From: Pseudoalteromonas sp. P1-25
GTDB lineage: Bacteria; Pseudomonadota; Gammaproteobacteria; Enterobacterales; Alteromonadaceae
Length of the DNA stretch: 64,000 nt
Direction: 5' to 3'
NCBI RefSeq assembly: GCF_001401805.1
Contig: NZ_LKDW01000002.1
Coordinates: 62,001-126,000 of the forward strand
Shown here: in pieces, positions 8,970 through 19,356 of the stretch
How positions within the stretch are numbered: the stretch's first letter is position 1
Layout of the letters: each line of letters starts with the position of its first letter
Program-made: the position numbers and the translations under genes
The notes under the pieces: model-generated
What the model was told of the DNA's origin: nothing
The model's database searches: none
Seen by the model: the letters and a program-made list of their open reading frames with translations, nothing else

Positions 8970-10115
8970 ATGAAGTATCTCACTAATTTTATGTATGTTT
9001 GGGTCGCTATTTGTCTATCTCTTCCGCTTAAGGCAATAGCTAAAGCAGACTCAAACTGGGATGGATTCGTAAAACAGTATGGACGCTACGCAGAAAAAAA
9101 ACTTAACAGTAAAGGTATACCTGGCGCTGCGCTCTCTATAGTGAGTATTGGTAACGCTGATTATATTCACACCATGGGCCGCACTAAGGCAGGAAGTGGT
9201 ACTCAGGTTAATCGCCACACCCGCTTTAGGTTGGCTTCGGTGTCAAAAACCTTTGCTGGGTCCTTAACTGCAAAGCTTGCAAGTGAAGGGGTAATCGATT
9301 TATTTAAACCGGTAAGCGAGTATATACCTGCCTTTAAAGACACTGTTTATAAAGACAATTTAAAAGTGTTTCACTTATTAAGCCACTCCAGCGGTTTGGT
9401 CCCTAATGCATATGACAATTTAATCGAATCAAGAATGAGTTACCCCGATATTGTCGAAAAGCTATTAACAGTAAAGCCCATTTGCGAACCCGGCCAATGC
9501 TATGGGTATCAGAATGTGATGTTTAGTTTAATTGATGATGTAATTTATCGCAGTACCAATAAAAAATATGATCAGTGGCTGGAAGAGGGGATTTTTACAC
9601 CATTAAAAATGAACGACACCAGCTTAGGCTATGATGCAATGGTGCAGGATAAAAATTATGCATTGCCGCACGTTAGAGGAAAAAAACGTTGGTACACAGC
9701 CAAGTTGAAAAAAAACTATTATAAAGTTGGCCCTGCTGCGGGCGTAAATGCAAGCGCAACCGATATGGCAAAATGGTTGAAAGCGCAATTAGGGCAAAAC
9801 CTAGATGTACTTTCTTTAGAAGCACTTGCTACACAAGCACGCCCTTTTACACTTACAAAAAAAGAACGTTATAGACGCGTATGGAAAAGGAAATTAGAAC
9901 AAGCTTATTATGGTTTAGGCTGGCGTATTTATAACTATAATGATGAAACGCTGTACTATCATAGTGGTTGGGTGCAAGGTTATCGTAGTGATTTGGTTGT
10001 TATACCGCATTTAAATGTGGGGTTTAGCTTGATTGTAAACGCGGAAACCGGCGTTATAAATGAATTAACCACTGAATTTTTAGACCGTTTATTAAAATAC
10101 AAACGCACTAAATAA
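8970..10115 (+). CDS. Secreted serine hydrolase, beta-lactamase/class C family
   Basis: 381 residues with a signal peptide (about 1-25). Class C beta-lactamase/esterase fold with all three active-site elements: Ser90-x-x-Lys93 (SVSK), the Tyr-x-Asn motif about residues 180-182 (YQN) and HSG at 331-333 in place of KTG. The HSG variant is common in esterases and D-aminopeptidase-like members and less so in true beta-lactamases, so a peptidase or esterase acting on a cell-wall or exogenous substrate is more likely than antibiotic resistance. It stands alone and ends before the bidirectional terminator at 10197. Confidence 0.88.
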   Translation: MKYLTNFMYVWVAICLSLPLKAIAKADSNWDGFVKQYGRYAEKKLNSKGIPGAALSIVSIGNADYIHTMGRTKAGSGTQVNRHTRFRLASVSKTFAGSLTAKLASEGVIDLFKPVSEYIPAFKDTVYKDNLKVFHLLSHSSGLVPNAYDNLIESRMSYPDIVEKLLTVKPICEPGQCYGYQNVMFSLIDDVIYRSTNKKYDQWLEEGIFTPLKMNDTSLGYDAMVQDKNYALPHVRGKKRWYTAKLKKNYYKVGPAAGVNASATDMAKWLKAQLGQNLDVLSLEALATQARPFTLTKKERYRRVWKRKLEQAYYGLGWRIYNYNDETLYYHSGWVQGYRSDLVVIPHLNVGFSLIVNAETGVINELTTEFLDRLLKYKRTK

Positions 10116-10196
10116 CACAGGCCTAAAATTGCTTAAACAGAGCCGTACTTTTAAATTTATTTTTTAAAAGTAAAAAGTATAATTAAGCACCTATAA

Positions 10197-10227
10197 TAAA
10201 AAAACCAGCTTAATGCTGGTTTTTTTA
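10197..10227. terminator. Bidirectional terminator between the serine hydrolase and yhbY
   Basis: Stem AAAAACCAGC / GCTGGTTTTT, loop TTAAT, with A-run before and T-run after, so it can stop transcription from both sides. Confidence 0.85.
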
Positions 10228-10251
10228 TAAAAAGCTCACTGCACAATTAAC

Positions 10252-10548
10252 TTATGCACGTGGTAATTGAATCTTTTTTTCTGCACTTTGACGATACAAT
10301 ACAACAGTGTGACCTATTGTTTGTAGCTTAGTAGCGCCGGTTTCACGAACAATTGCATCAAAAATAAGTGCTTTTGTTTCACGATCGTCAGTAGGTACTT
10401 TTACTTTAATCAATTCGTGAATCTCTAATGCACTTTGAATTTCAACGACTACGCCCTCGGTTAAACCGTTAGAACCTAGTAAAACTACAGGCTTAAGGCT
10501 ATGCGCCTGGCCTTTTAAAAACTGCTTTTGTTTGTTTGATAATGTCAT
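10252..10548 (-). CDS. yhbY: Ribosome assembly RNA-binding protein YhbY
   Basis: 98 residues, a single CRM (CRS1-YhbY) domain starting MTLSNKQKQFLKGQAHSLKP and containing the loop VVLLGSNGLTEGV (GxxG motif, here GSNG) that contacts RNA. In E. coli it binds pre-50S particles. It is divergent from rlmE, as in E. coli; the two share the 88-bp promoter gap. Confidence 0.95.
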   Translation of the reverse strand: MTLSNKQKQFLKGQAHSLKPVVLLGSNGLTEGVVVEIQSALEIHELIKVKVPTDDRETKALIFDAIVRETGATKLQTIGHTVVLYRQSAEKKIQLPRA

Positions 10549-10636
10549 GTTTATACAAATTTTGCTGAATATGGCTTGAATTAAGGGTATTCTAACGCCA
10601 TCTAAAGAATATTACTAATTAGTTGCGTGTTAATTT

Positions 10637-11266
10637 ATGACAAATAAAAAACATTCAGCCAGTTCAAAGCGATGGCTGAAAGAACATTTTGATGATCAAT
10701 ATGTTCAGCAAGCGCAAAAAAAAGGCTGGCGTTCTCGAGCTGTTTTCAAATTAGATGAGATCCAAAATAAAGATAAACTGCTTCGCCCTGGTATGACCGT
10801 TGTTGATTTAGGTGCTGCACCTGGCAGCTGGTCACAATACTTAGCCGAGAAAGTATCTGATAAAGGTCAGGTTGTTGCGTGTGACATATTACCCATGGAC
10901 TCACTTGCGGGGGTCGACTTTTTACAAGGCGATTTTCGTGAAGAAGCCGTACTTGATGCATTGTTAAAACGCATTGATGGTAAAAATGTTGATGTGGTAC
11001 TCTCTGACATGGCACCAAATATGAGTGGGAATAACTCGGTAGATCAAGCGGGTAGCATGTATTTGGTAGAATTAGCACTTGATATGTGTCATCAAGTATT
11101 AAAGAAAAACGGTGCATTTGTTGTTAAAGTGTTTCAAGGTGAAGGCTTTGATCAATACTTGCAAGACGTTCGTAATAGTTTTAAAGCAGTGAAAATACGC
11201 AAACCTGATGCCTCACGTGCCCGTTCTCGGGAAGTATATATAGTAGCGACCGGCTACAAACTGTAG
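10637..11266 (+). CDS. rlmE: 23S rRNA 2'-O-ribose U2552 methyltransferase RlmE (FtsJ)
   Basis: 209 residues, the usual length. It methylates the 2'-hydroxyl of U2552 of 23S rRNA in a late step of 50S assembly, using S-adenosylmethionine. The SAM-binding motif [15 protein letters not shown] and the catalytic K-D-K-E residues are recognisable: Lys near residue 40 ([10 protein letters not shown]), Asp in [12 protein letters not shown], Lys in VVKVFQG and Glu in SREVYIVA. First gene of the rlmE-ftsH block; ftsH begins 57 bp later. Confidence 0.96.
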   Translation: MTNKKHSASSKRWLKEHFDDQYVQQAQKKGWRSRAVFKLDEIQNKDKLLRPGMTVVDLGAAPGSWSQYLAEKVSDKGQVVACDILPMDSLAGVDFLQGDFREEAVLDALLKRIDGKNVDVVLSDMAPNMSGNNSVDQAGSMYLVELALDMCHQVLKKNGAFVVKVFQGEGFDQYLQDVRNSFKAVKIRKPDASRARSREVYIVATGYKL

Positions 11267-11323
11267 TACAGTTGCTTGGCGTTTAGTTGAATTTAAATTA
11301 ATTGGATACAAGAGGTTAACCCC

Positions 11324-13276
11324 TTGAGCGATATGGCGAAAAATCTAATACTCTGGCTGGTTATTGCAGTTGTGCTAATGTCAGTATTTCAGAGCTTTAA
11401 TGGTGGCGATCAAGTTGATCGTCAAACAAGTTACACTCAATTTGTAAAAGACGTGCGTAGCGGCTCTTTACAAGAAGTTATTATTGACCGTGGAACGGGT
11501 AATATAACCGGTACTAAAAGCAGTGGTGAGCGTTTTCAAACCACAATGCCAATGTACGATGAAGACTTAATTAATGATTTACTTAAAAATGATGTAAACG
11601 TGAAAGGCGTTCAGCCTGAAGAACAATCGTTTTTAGCAAGTATTTTTATTTCTTGGTTCCCAATGTTGCTGCTTATAGGGGTGTGGATATTCTTCATGCG
11701 TCAAATGCAAGGCGGTGGCGGTAAAGGCGCAATGTCGTTTGGTAAAAGCAAAGCTCGCCTGATGAGCGAAGACCAAGTTAAAACAACTTTTGCTGATGTA
11801 GCAGGGTGCGATGAAGCAAAAGACGACGTAACAGAGTTAGTAGACTTTTTACGTGACCCTTCTAAGTTCCAAAAACTTGGTGGTAGTATTCCTAAGGGTG
11901 TACTAATGGTAGGTCCTCCTGGTACGGGTAAAACATTACTTGCTAAAGCCGTAGCCGGTGAAGCAAAAGTACCGTTTTTCACGATTTCAGGTTCTGACTT
12001 TGTTGAAATGTTTGTTGGTGTTGGTGCATCGCGTGTACGTGACATGTTTGAACAAGCTAAAAAGGCTGCACCTTGTATTATCTTTATAGATGAGATTGAT
12101 GCTGTAGGGCGTAAGCGTGGCGCTGGCATGGGCGGTGGACACGACGAACGTGAACAAACACTAAACCAAATGCTAGTCGAAATGGATGGTTTTGAAGGTA
12201 ACGAAGGTATTATCGTTATAGCGGCAACTAACCGCCCTGACGTACTAGACCCTGCATTACTTCGTCCTGGTCGTTTTGACCGTCAAGTAGTGGTTGGCTT
12301 ACCTGATATTCGTGGCCGTGAGCAAATCCTTAAAGTACATATGCGTAAAGTGCCATTAGGCGATAACGTAGAAGCGGCAGTTATTGCACGTGGTACACCT
12401 GGTTTCTCTGGTGCTGATTTAGCAAACCTTGTAAACGAAGCTGCACTTTATGCCGCACGTGGTAATAAGCGTGTTGTAAGTATGGCTGAATTCGATGCTG
12501 CTAAAGACAAAATCATGATGGGTGCAGAGCGCAAGACCATGGTGATGAGTGAGCAAGAGAAAGAAATGACGGCTTACCATGAAGCAGGGCATGCTATTGT
12601 TGGCCGTATGGTGCCAGAGCACGACCCAGTTTATAAAGTGTCGATTATTCCACGTGGCCGTGCCCTTGGTGTAACCATGTACTTACCTGAACAGGACCGT
12701 GTTAGCCATTCTAAAGAGCTTTTAGAGTCAATGATTTCTAGCCTTTACGGTGGCCGAATTGCTGAAGCACTTATTTATGGCGAAGACAAAGTAACCACGG
12801 GTGCGAGTAATGACATTGAGCGTGCAACAGATATTGCACGTAAAATGGTAACGCAGTGGGGCTTGAGTGAAAAACTAGGTCCGTTACTGTACGCTGAAGA
12901 TCAAAACGAGATGTACATGGGCGGCGGCGGTGGTCGCGCAATGAGCATGTCTGATGAAACAGCTAAAGCCATTGATGCTGAAGTACGCTTATTCTCTGAC
13001 CGCAATTATCAAAGAGCAGAAGATATATTAAAAGAAAATATTGATATTCTTCATGCGATGAAAGATGCATTAATGAAATACGAAACAATTGATGCTAAAC
13101 AAATTGATGATTTAATGGCGCGTCAGCCTGTGCGTGAACCACGAGATGCACATGATCGTTTAGACGATAAGCCAACTAAAACAGTTGCACCTCAAGAAAA
13201 GCCGGTTGATGAAAGCCAAAAACCGGATGATTCATCGAAAAAAGATGAAACAAACCTTGATGATAAAGCTGAATAA
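11324..13276 (+). CDS. ftsH: ATP-dependent zinc metalloprotease FtsH
   Basis: 650 residues from the TTG at 11324 (AGAGG at 11311-11315, 8 bp away); an ATG three codons later (11333) matches the shorter E. coli start MAKNLILWL. Two membrane helices (about 6-24 and 100-122) flank a periplasmic domain. The AAA+ domain has Walker A GPPGTGKT near residue 196 and Walker [12 protein letters not shown]; the protease site is His419-Glu-Ala-Gly-His423. FtsH is a hexamer that degrades membrane proteins and regulators such as LpxC and the heat-shock sigma factor. The acidic/lysine C-terminal tail (about 600-650) is less conserved. A terminator follows at 13295. Confidence 0.97.
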   Translation: MSDMAKNLILWLVIAVVLMSVFQSFNGGDQVDRQTSYTQFVKDVRSGSLQEVIIDRGTGNITGTKSSGERFQTTMPMYDEDLINDLLKNDVNVKGVQPEEQSFLASIFISWFPMLLLIGVWIFFMRQMQGGGGKGAMSFGKSKARLMSEDQVKTTFADVAGCDEAKDDVTELVDFLRDPSKFQKLGGSIPKGVLMVGPPGTGKTLLAKAVAGEAKVPFFTISGSDFVEMFVGVGASRVRDMFEQAKKAAPCIIFIDEIDAVGRKRGAGMGGGHDEREQTLNQMLVEMDGFEGNEGIIVIAATNRPDVLDPALLRPGRFDRQVVVGLPDIRGREQILKVHMRKVPLGDNVEAAVIARGTPGFSGADLANLVNEAALYAARGNKRVVSMAEFDAAKDKIMMGAERKTMVMSEQEKEMTAYHEAGHAIVGRMVPEHDPVYKVSIIPRGRALGVTMYLPEQDRVSHSKELLESMISSLYGGRIAEALIYGEDKVTTGASNDIERATDIARKMVTQWGLSEKLGPLLYAEDQNEMYMGGGGGRAMSMSDETAKAIDAEVRLFSDRNYQRAEDILKENIDILHAMKDALMKYETIDAKQIDDLMARQPVREPRDAHDRLDDKPTKTVAPQEKPVDESQKPDDSSKKDETNLDDKAE

Positions 13277-13294
13277 TCGTTAAAATAATGTTTT

Positions 13295-13321
13295 AAAAGC
13301 CCCGTACTTCGGGGCTTTTTT
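13295..13321 (+). terminator. Rho-independent terminator between ftsH and folP
   Basis: Stem AAAAGCCCC / GGGGCTTTTT with loop GTACTTC and six T. Because it lies here, a folP start at 13320 is unlikely. Confidence 0.85.
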
Positions 13322-13346
13322 GTATCAAATAACTCAAAGGTTGGCG

Positions 13347-14192
13347 ATGACTAACACAATAAACCTTCCCCGCGGGCGTAAATTAAATTTAGAAAAACCA
13401 TGTGTGATGGGTATTTTAAATGTGACTCCGGATTCATTTTCTGATGGCGGAAAGTTTTTAGATACAGCGCACGCGGTAAGGCAGGCAATGCAGTTGTTAG
13501 ATGAGGGTGCAACTATTATTGATATTGGCGGTGAATCTACACGCCCAGGCGCACCAGATGTTAGTTTAGACGATGAACTTAAACGTGTGATACCTGCAAT
13601 AAAAGCCATTAGAGCTAAAAGTGACTGTGTTATATCGGTAGATACCAGTAAAGCGCAGGTTATGGAGCAGGGCATTTTAGCAGGTGCAGATATAGTTAAT
13701 GATGTGCGTGCATTGCAAGAACCAGGTGCACTAAGTACACTCGCTAAATACCCTGATGTTGCAGTGTGCTTGATGCACATGCAAGGGCAGCCCCGCACAA
13801 TGCAAAATTCGCCCACTTATACTGACTTATTAGCGCAAATTAACCATTTTTTTGAGCAGCGTATAAAGGCATGCGAAACAGCGGGTATTAAGGTAGAGCA
13901 ACTTATCCTCGACCCGGGTTTTGGCTTTGGTAAAACCCTTGAGCATAATTTTGAAATACTGGCTAAATTTAATGCATTTAATAAGTTTGAACTACCACTT
14001 TTAGCGGGTCTTTCACGCAAGTCGATGATAGGTAATTTGCTAAACAGAAAAACAGATGAGCGATTAGCGGGCAGCTTAGCCGGTGCGCTAATTGCCGCGC
14101 AAAATGGCGCAAAAATTATTCGTGTACACGATGTAAAAGAAACGGCAGATGTGCTTGGTGTCCTCCAGGCATGCGAAAAAGGAGCTTTATAA
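13347..14192 (+). CDS. folP: Dihydropteroate synthase
   Basis: 281 residues from the ATG at 13347, which has AAAGG at 13336-13340; a longer TTG reading from 13320 would begin inside the terminator. TIM-barrel enzyme of folate synthesis joining p-aminobenzoate to the pterin pyrophosphate; the sulfonamide target. Signatures: [16 protein letters not shown] and [11 protein letters not shown] near the start, DPGFGFGKT in the middle and SRKSMIG near the C-terminus. The stop codon overlaps the glmM start (TAATG), implying translational coupling. Confidence 0.96.
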   Translation: MTNTINLPRGRKLNLEKPCVMGILNVTPDSFSDGGKFLDTAHAVRQAMQLLDEGATIIDIGGESTRPGAPDVSLDDELKRVIPAIKAIRAKSDCVISVDTSKAQVMEQGILAGADIVNDVRALQEPGALSTLAKYPDVAVCLMHMQGQPRTMQNSPTYTDLLAQINHFFEQRIKACETAGIKVEQLILDPGFGFGKTLEHNFEILAKFNAFNKFELPLLAGLSRKSMIGNLLNRKTDERLAGSLAGALIAAQNGAKIIRVHDVKETADVLGVLQACEKGAL

Positions 14193-15532
14193 TGAGCGAA
14201 AGAAAATATTTTGGTACCGATGGGGTACGTGGTTTAGTGGGCACAGCGCCAATTAACCCTGAGTTTGCAATGAAATTAGGCTGGGCCGCTGGCCGAGTTT
14301 TGTCACTTAGTGGAACAAAAAAAGTAATTATAGGTAAAGATACCCGTATTTCAGGTTACATGTTAGAAACCGCGCTTGAAGCTGGTTTAATCGCCGCAGG
14401 AATAGATGTTGTATTGCTTGGGCCAATGCCGACGCCTGCAGTTGCCTATCTAGCGCAGACGTTTAGGGCCGAAGCGGGTATCGTAATTAGTGCATCGCAT
14501 AACCCTTATTACGACAACGGAATTAAGTTTTTTAATGGCCAAGGCTTAAAACTGGACGACGACGTTGAGCTACAAATTGAAGCGATGCTTGATGAACCAA
14601 TGACATGTGTTGCCTCCGATAAGCTTGGTAAAGCCTCGCGCTTAGTAAGTGCTGATGGGCGCTATATTGAGTTTTGTAAAAGCCAATTCCCTCAAGGTTT
14701 ATCACTTGAAGGTATAAAAGTTGTACTAGATTGTGCCAATGGCGCAACCTACCATATTGCACCGTCGGTGATGCGTGAGCTAGGCGCTGAAGTGATTACT
14801 CATGCTTGCGAGCCTAATGGGGTGAATATAAACCATGAATGTGGTGCTACACACGTTGATACGTTAAAGCGCAAAGTGCTAGAGCACAAAGCCGATGTAG
14901 GTATTGCTTACGATGGTGACGGCGACCGCGTAATGATGGTTGATCATAACGGTCGTGTATTTGACGGTGATGATTTAGTTTACATTATTGCCTGCCAAGC
15001 GGCTGAAGATCACATGCTAGGTGGTGGTGTTGTTGGCACGGTTATGTCGAACATGGGGCTTGAAAATGCATTAAAAGCAAAAGGCATTGAATTTGCACGC
15101 AGTAAAGTTGGCGACCGTTATGTTATGGAAATGCTGCAGCAAAAAGGCTGGAAAATTGGTGGTGAAAGCTCAGGGCATGTATTAAATCTTGATTTAATCA
15201 CCACAGGCGATGGTATCATTTCGAGCCTTCAGGTATTGGCTGCAATGGTGGCTCAAAATCGTACATTACAAGATTTAGGGGCAGGTTTCACAAAGTACCC
15301 AATGAAAATGATTAATGTACGCTACACACCTGGCACAGATCCCACACAAGCACCAGAAGTACAAGATACGGTTGCGCAAGTAGAGCAAGCTTTAGGCGAC
15401 AAAGGCCGTGTTTTACTTCGTAAATCAGGCACTGAACCGGTAGTACGTGTTATGGTTGAAGCCGAACAAGAAAAAATAGTCATAGACAGTGCGCAAAAAA
15501 TTGCAGCAGTTGTCGAATCTATGAGCAAATAA
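14192..15532 (+). CDS. glmM: Phosphoglucosamine mutase
   Basis: 446 residues from the ATG at 14192, with AAGGAG at 14179-14184; E. coli GlmM has 445. It converts glucosamine-6-phosphate to glucosamine-1-phosphate for peptidoglycan and lipopolysaccharide precursors. The phospho-serine loop is [19 protein letters not shown], the metal-binding loop is DGDGDR and the phosphate-binding loop [12 protein letters not shown] is near the C-terminus. An upstream in-frame ATG at 14171 would add MRKRSFI inside folP and lacks a ribosome site. Confidence 0.97.
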   Translation: MSERKYFGTDGVRGLVGTAPINPEFAMKLGWAAGRVLSLSGTKKVIIGKDTRISGYMLETALEAGLIAAGIDVVLLGPMPTPAVAYLAQTFRAEAGIVISASHNPYYDNGIKFFNGQGLKLDDDVELQIEAMLDEPMTCVASDKLGKASRLVSADGRYIEFCKSQFPQGLSLEGIKVVLDCANGATYHIAPSVMRELGAEVITHACEPNGVNINHECGATHVDTLKRKVLEHKADVGIAYDGDGDRVMMVDHNGRVFDGDDLVYIIACQAAEDHMLGGGVVGTVMSNMGLENALKAKGIEFARSKVGDRYVMEMLQQKGWKIGGESSGHVLNLDLITTGDGIISSLQVLAAMVAQNRTLQDLGAGFTKYPMKMINVRYTPGTDPTQAPEVQDTVAQVEQALGDKGRVLLRKSGTEPVVRVMVEAEQEKIVIDSAQKIAAVVESMSK

Positions 15533-15612
15533 ACTGGTTGATAACAATAACCTCTTGTAACTTAGGGCGAGAAAAGTTAATATCTCGCCCGCTTTCTAAT
15601 CTGGAGTGGAAA

Positions 15613-16362
15613 ATGGCAATACGTAAGGCAATGGTCGCAGGCAACTGGAAAATGAATGGCTCTTTAGAACTTGTTACTCAACTGTCTGATGCCATTAACA
15701 GTGTTAAATCAAATGAGATAGACATTGTTTTATTTCCTCCATTCCCATTAGTACCAGCACTGGTTGAAAGCGGTGTAACCACGGGGACTCAAACGCTAAG
15801 CGAAAATACCCCAGGCGCCTTTACCGGTGAAGTGGATGCTCAGCTTATTAAAGATTTAGGAGCTAAGTACGTACTCGTAGGCCACTCAGAGCGACGCAGT
15901 ATCTACAAAGAGAGTAACGCAACCGTAGCCGCAAAATTTGCCCGTGCACAGCAAGTAGGACTAACACCAATCTTGTGTATTGGGGAAAGCGAGAGCGAGC
16001 AAGAAAACGGTCAAACCGAACACGTAGTTGCTGCACAAATTGATGCGGTAATTGAGAAATTAGGTGTAGCAGCACTGAAAGATTCTGTGATAGCATACGA
16101 GCCCGTTTGGGCCATAGGCACAGGTAAGACTGCATCGCCAGAACAGGCACAAGCTGTTCATAAATTTATCCGTGGTAAAATTGCTTCTTTAGACAGCGAT
16201 TTAGCACAAGGGCTTACCATCTTATATGGTGGTAGCGTTAACGAAAAAAATAGCGAATTATTATTTGCACAACCAGATATAGACGGCGGCCTTATTGGCG
16301 GTGCTAGTCTAAAAGCAGATTCGTTCACTGCAATCTGTAACAGTGCAAAAGGGACCGTATAA
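15613..16362 (+). CDS. tpiA: Triosephosphate isomerase
   Basis: 249 residues from the ATG at 15613, with GGAG at 15603-15606; the longer reading from 15538 has no family match in its extra part. It interconverts dihydroxyacetone phosphate and glyceraldehyde-3-phosphate. Key residues: Lys in GNWKMNG, the catalytic His in VLVGHSERR, the catalytic Glu in AYEPVWAIGTGKT and the phosphate loop YGGSVN. Its place between glmM and secG differs from E. coli but is frequent in Alteromonadales and pseudomonads. Confidence 0.97.
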   Translation: MAIRKAMVAGNWKMNGSLELVTQLSDAINSVKSNEIDIVLFPPFPLVPALVESGVTTGTQTLSENTPGAFTGEVDAQLIKDLGAKYVLVGHSERRSIYKESNATVAAKFARAQQVGLTPILCIGESESEQENGQTEHVVAAQIDAVIEKLGVAALKDSVIAYEPVWAIGTGKTASPEQAQAVHKFIRGKIASLDSDLAQGLTILYGGSVNEKNSELLFAQPDIDGGLIGGASLKADSFTAICNSAKGTV

Positions 16363-16363
16363 G

Positions 16364-16711
16364 ATGTACGAAATTTTATTAGTAGTTTATTTAGTTGTTG
16401 CTTTAGCTTTAGTTGGTATGGTTTTAATCCAGCAAGGTAAAGGCGCGGACATGGGTTCTTCATTTGGCGCCGGTGCTTCGGGCACAGTTTTTGGCTCATC
16501 AGGTGCAGGTAACTTTATGACCAAAACAACAACAAGCTTAGCAACAGTGTTTTTTGTTTTAAGTATTGTGTTAGGTAACTTAACTGCCGGTCAAATCAAA
16601 AAGACCGATGAGTGGGAAAACCTTGAAGCGGCACCTGCAGTAGAAACTGTAGCGCCAGCAGAAGAAGATGTACCTGTTACTCAACAGCAGAGCTCTGACG
16701 TACCAAACTAA
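16364..16711 (+). CDS. secG: Preprotein translocase subunit SecG
   Basis: 115 residues from the ATG at 16364, one base after the tpiA stop. Two membrane helices (about 2-22 and 52-72) with the conserved loop GKGADMGSSFGAGASGTVFGSSG between them, then an acidic, Pro/Ala-rich tail. SecG assists the SecYEG channel in protein export. The tRNA-Leu gene follows 81 bp downstream, the same order as secG-leuU in E. coli. Confidence 0.95.
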   Translation: MYEILLVVYLVVALALVGMVLIQQGKGADMGSSFGAGASGTVFGSSGAGNFMTKTTTSLATVFFVLSIVLGNLTAGQIKKTDEWENLEAAPAVETVAPAEEDVPVTQQQSSDVPN

Positions 16712-16792
16712 TTTAGCGTAAAGCTAACGTTAAGCGACTTATACTCCTCAAATAAGTCAATAAGTTTAACACCTAAGCGAAAGCTTGAAAAT

Positions 16793-16877
16793 GCGGATGT
16801 GGTGGAATTGGTAGACACGCTACCTTGAGGGGGTAGTGCTTTCGGGCGTGGGGGTTCAAGTCCCCCCATCCGCACCA
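16793..16877 (+). tRNA. leuU: tRNA-Leu (anticodon GAG)
   Basis: 85 nucleotides ending in an encoded CCA. Acceptor GCGGATG / CATCCGC, anticodon stem CTACC / GGTAG around the loop TTGAGGG (anticodon GAG), a long variable arm typical of class II tRNAs, and T arm GGGGG-TTCAAGT-CCCCC. It reads CUC and CUU codons. Confidence 0.97.
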
Positions 16878-16886
16878 AATTATAAA

Positions 16887-16916
16887 ACCAGTAGCAGTAA
16901 TGCTACTGGTTTTTTT
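16887..16916 (+). terminator. Rho-independent terminator after tRNA-Leu
   Basis: Stem AACCAGTAGCA / TGCTACTGGTT with loop GTAA and a run of seven T. Confidence 0.88.
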
Positions 16917-17086
16917 ATGGAAAAATTTCACTTTGCTTGCTTATTAACCACCTTGTCCTTTTTGAGCTTACCAGTTGTTGAATACTCGCTGTATTTGTAA
17001 AAAAAACTAGAAATATTACAAATTTAGTTAACACTTATAGGTAATAAGCCGATAATAGATATAGACAACAAAATAAGGTATACACA

Positions 17087-18712
17087 ATGGCTTCAGGCTT
17101 CTCTTTTCAAAACCTCAGCATAAGTAAAAAAATTCATGCTATTACCAGCATTGCGGTTCTAGCATTTTTAGCGATCGTTTTGATTAATTACTTTGCAATG
17201 AATGATAATAGAATCGCACTTGATGAAATGGAAAAGTCTTCGTATCAGGTTGTTAAATTAACATCGGCAAATGTAAGCCTTTTAGAAAAGCTCGATGAGC
17301 TTTATACGCAAGCTGTTACTTTTGGTGAGCAGGAGTTAGTAGAAAAAGCAGCAGATACATACAATGCACTAAGTAACAACATACATGCGGTTGAGCAAAT
17401 AAACGCGTCGTATATTCATAGCGATACAAAAGTACAATTAGCCAATTACGAAAAAATATCATCCAGCATTGCGAATGGTATGGTTAATGGGACAGCCGAT
17501 TTTAGTAAAATCCAACAACAAGCGCAGAAAAAAACAGCCCTTTATAATGATGTACTTGAAAAGTTTAAAACCGCGCAAGCTAAAGCAGACGCTCGTTTCT
17601 TTGAGCTAGTTGCAAGTACAAAAGAACGTTCTGATCACGCCCTTACACTTATGTTAGTGGTATCTATTGTTTCGTTAATTTTACTGCTATTTATGGCTAT
17701 TTGGATTGCTAAACGTATTGCTGCTTCTGCGAGTGATGCGGCTAATAACCTGAGTTTACTGGCGAATGGTAAAGGGTCACTGAGCACTAATCTGAGCGTA
17801 AATTCAGAGGATGAAATTGGTCAAGTATCGATTAACTTTAACTCATTTATCGCTCTGCTGAAAAAAACAGTCCTTGAGGTAATTGCGGTATGTGAGCCAC
17901 TAATGGAAAACTCAACTCGCTTAGTGCAAGGTATGGAGCAGGCTGAGCGCGCAACCACAAAGCAAACAACTGAGGCTGAGGTGGTTAAACAGTCTATGGA
18001 AGAAATGAAGCAAAGTGTGGGTGATATTTCTCAATCAGCGGCAAGTGCATCAAATGCAGCGCAAACCGCAGAAAAAGAGGTAGAGCAAAGCAGAACTCAA
18101 GTTCAAATGTCAGTCAGCGCCTCACGAACGTTGAGTGATGAAATAAATCAAGCAGCTTCGACAATTAATAAGCTAGCGGATGATACAAAAAATGTGTCTC
18201 AAATCCTTAATGTAATTACATCTATTGCTGAGCAAACTAATTTATTAGCTCTAAATGCTGCTATAGAAGCGGCCCGTGCGGGTGAGCATGGTCGCGGTTT
18301 TGCTGTGGTTGCAGATGAAGTAAGAGAGCTTGCATCACGTACTGCCCACTCTACAAATGAAATTCGTGAGTTACTGAGCACATTGACTGAGGCTGCAAAT
18401 GAGTCGGTAACGGCGATGACATCTGCGCGAGATATGGCCACAGATAATGCAACAGCCGCAGAGAAAACTGGTGTGTCGATAGAAAAAATTGCAGAGCAAA
18501 TGCTAGAAATAAATGGTATGAATTCACAAATTGCCGCTGCTACAGAGGAGCAAACATCCGTTGCTGCGATGGTTGTAGAAAATGTGACGAATATGCATGA
18601 ATCGTTTGAAGATACAATGGACTCACTCGCGGCGGTAAGGGATGTAGCGAAAAACCTGCACTACCTTTCAGATAACCTATTAGATGCGACTGCGAAGTTT
18701 AAAATTGAGTAA
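17087..18712 (+). CDS. Methyl-accepting chemotaxis protein
   Basis: 541 residues. One N-terminal membrane helix (about 14-32), a ~150-residue periplasmic four-helix-type sensor, a second helix (about 185-207), a HAMP domain and a long signalling coiled coil. The hairpin tip contains [35 protein letters not shown] split by no gap, the CheA/CheW contact site shared by all such receptors. No C-terminal CheR-binding pentapeptide (NWETF type) is seen; it ends ATAKFKIE. The ligand is unknown. It stands alone; its terminator is probably the hairpin inside the repeat at 18772-18808. Confidence 0.94.
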   Translation: MASGFSFQNLSISKKIHAITSIAVLAFLAIVLINYFAMNDNRIALDEMEKSSYQVVKLTSANVSLLEKLDELYTQAVTFGEQELVEKAADTYNALSNNIHAVEQINASYIHSDTKVQLANYEKISSSIANGMVNGTADFSKIQQQAQKKTALYNDVLEKFKTAQAKADARFFELVASTKERSDHALTLMLVVSIVSLILLLFMAIWIAKRIAASASDAANNLSLLANGKGSLSTNLSVNSEDEIGQVSINFNSFIALLKKTVLEVIAVCEPLMENSTRLVQGMEQAERATTKQTTEAEVVKQSMEEMKQSVGDISQSAASASNAAQTAEKEVEQSRTQVQMSVSASRTLSDEINQAASTINKLADDTKNVSQILNVITSIAEQTNLLALNAAIEAARAGEHGRGFAVVADEVRELASRTAHSTNEIRELLSTLTEAANESVTAMTSARDMATDNATAAEKTGVSIEKIAEQMLEINGMNSQIAAATEEQTSVAAMVVENVTNMHESFEDTMDSLAAVRDVAKNLHYLSDNLLDATAKFKIE

Positions 18713-18721
18713 TATTAATCT

Positions 18722-18838
18722 GTAATAATACTTAATCATTTTAGAGGCTAAGCCAAGCGCTAGTTGCATTCAAAAAACGTTATTTAGAGCAACTAAATAA
18801 CGTTTTTTTGCCTCGCTATCTACACACTTGTCCGCCAC
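18722..18838. repeat. Diverged copy A of the intergenic inverted-repeat family
   Basis: Starts AATAATACTTAATCATTTTAGAGGCTAAG and ends CTACACACTTGTCC, aligning with the copies at 45981-46145 and 47412-47622 but lacking both outermost ends. The centre (18772-18808) is a perfect 16-bp stem AAAAAACGTTATTTAG / CTAAATAACGTTTTTT with loop AGCAA, followed by T; it can act as the terminator of the chemoreceptor gene. Confidence 0.65.
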
Positions 18839-18884
18839 ATAACTGCTCATTTGTTTAAGCATATTAGTATATAGCCATAATATT

Positions 18885-18926
18885 TAGATATAAAAAAACC
18901 ACCTAATCGGTGGTTTTTTATATCTA
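18885..18926. terminator. Terminator of the porin/phosphate-binding-protein operon
   Basis: A stem of about 18 bp, TAGATATAAAAAA-CCACC / GGTGG-TTTTTTATATCTA, loop TAATC. The T-run read on the minus strand serves the gene ending at 18937. Confidence 0.85.
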
Positions 18927-18936
18927 GCGACCGCAC

Positions 18937-19344
18937 TTAAAACGTAGCAACTACCTTAACTTTATCTGTTGCCTTGCTGCTATCTATGTAACCAATTGAG
19001 TCGCCATTACTAGCAACAAAATCAATAACAGCCTGGTCAGAATCAAATTTTTCTGGTGGTGTACCTTTACCTGTAAAAACAAGTTTTGACCAATAGGCAT
19101 TTAATTGGCTGCTTGATTTACCAACTACTTTAGAATTGAATTCATCAGCCACAGCGGTACCATTTTGAGTAACAGGGCTAACTTTATTACCGTTAGCAAA
19201 TGATTTTGCTTTTCCTAGGTAAATCTTTTTAATTGTATCGGCATCAAGTGCACTTGCATTGCCTGGGTTTACTATCACCGCTACTTCAGCTGAGGCGCTA
19301 AACGTACATAGCGACAGTACACTTGCTAGGATTAATTTTTTCAT
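18937..19344 (-). CDS. Small periplasmic phosphate-binding-like protein (PstS-like fold)
   Basis: 135 residues from the ATG at 19344, which has GGAG 6 bp away; an ATG four codons earlier is less well placed. Signal peptide MKKLILASVLSLCTFSASA, then a domain like half of a phosphate ABC-transporter binding protein: VNPGNASALDADTIKKIYLGKAKSFANG and IDFVASNGDSIGYIDSS. Full PstS proteins are about twice as long. It follows the porin gene by about a dozen base pairs on the same strand, so the two likely act together in uptake of phosphate or another oxyanion. No permease or ATPase gene is adjacent. Confidence 0.82.
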   Translation of the reverse strand: MKKLILASVLSLCTFSASAEVAVIVNPGNASALDADTIKKIYLGKAKSFANGNKVSPVTQNGTAVADEFNSKVVGKSSSQLNAYWSKLVFTGKGTPPEKFDSDQAVIDFVASNGDSIGYIDSSKATDKVKVVATF

Positions 19345-19356
19345 ATTTCGCTCCAA

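Noticed and set aside
8970..10115. Acquired antibiotic-resistance beta-lactamase
   Set aside because: The third active-site motif is HSG, not KTG, and the context is chromosomal; an esterase or peptidase is more likely.
11701..12129. 142-residue minus-strand frame in ftsH
   Set aside because: Antisense of the highly conserved AAA+ domain; no independent support.
13320..13346. Longer folP start (TTG at 13320)
   Set aside because: It would begin inside the T-run of the ftsH terminator; the ATG at 13347 has a ribosome site and matches the family N-terminus.
13334..13816. 160-residue minus-strand frame in folP
   Set aside because: Antisense of conserved folP motifs with no ribosome site.
15538..15612. 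Longer tpiA start at 15538
   Set aside because: The extra 25 residues do not fit triosephosphate isomerases; the ATG at 15613 has GGAG at the right distance.
16917..17086. Integration site (att) next to tRNA-Leu
   Set aside because: No repeated tRNA 3' end and no integrase gene nearby; the chemoreceptor downstream shows no sign of foreign origin.
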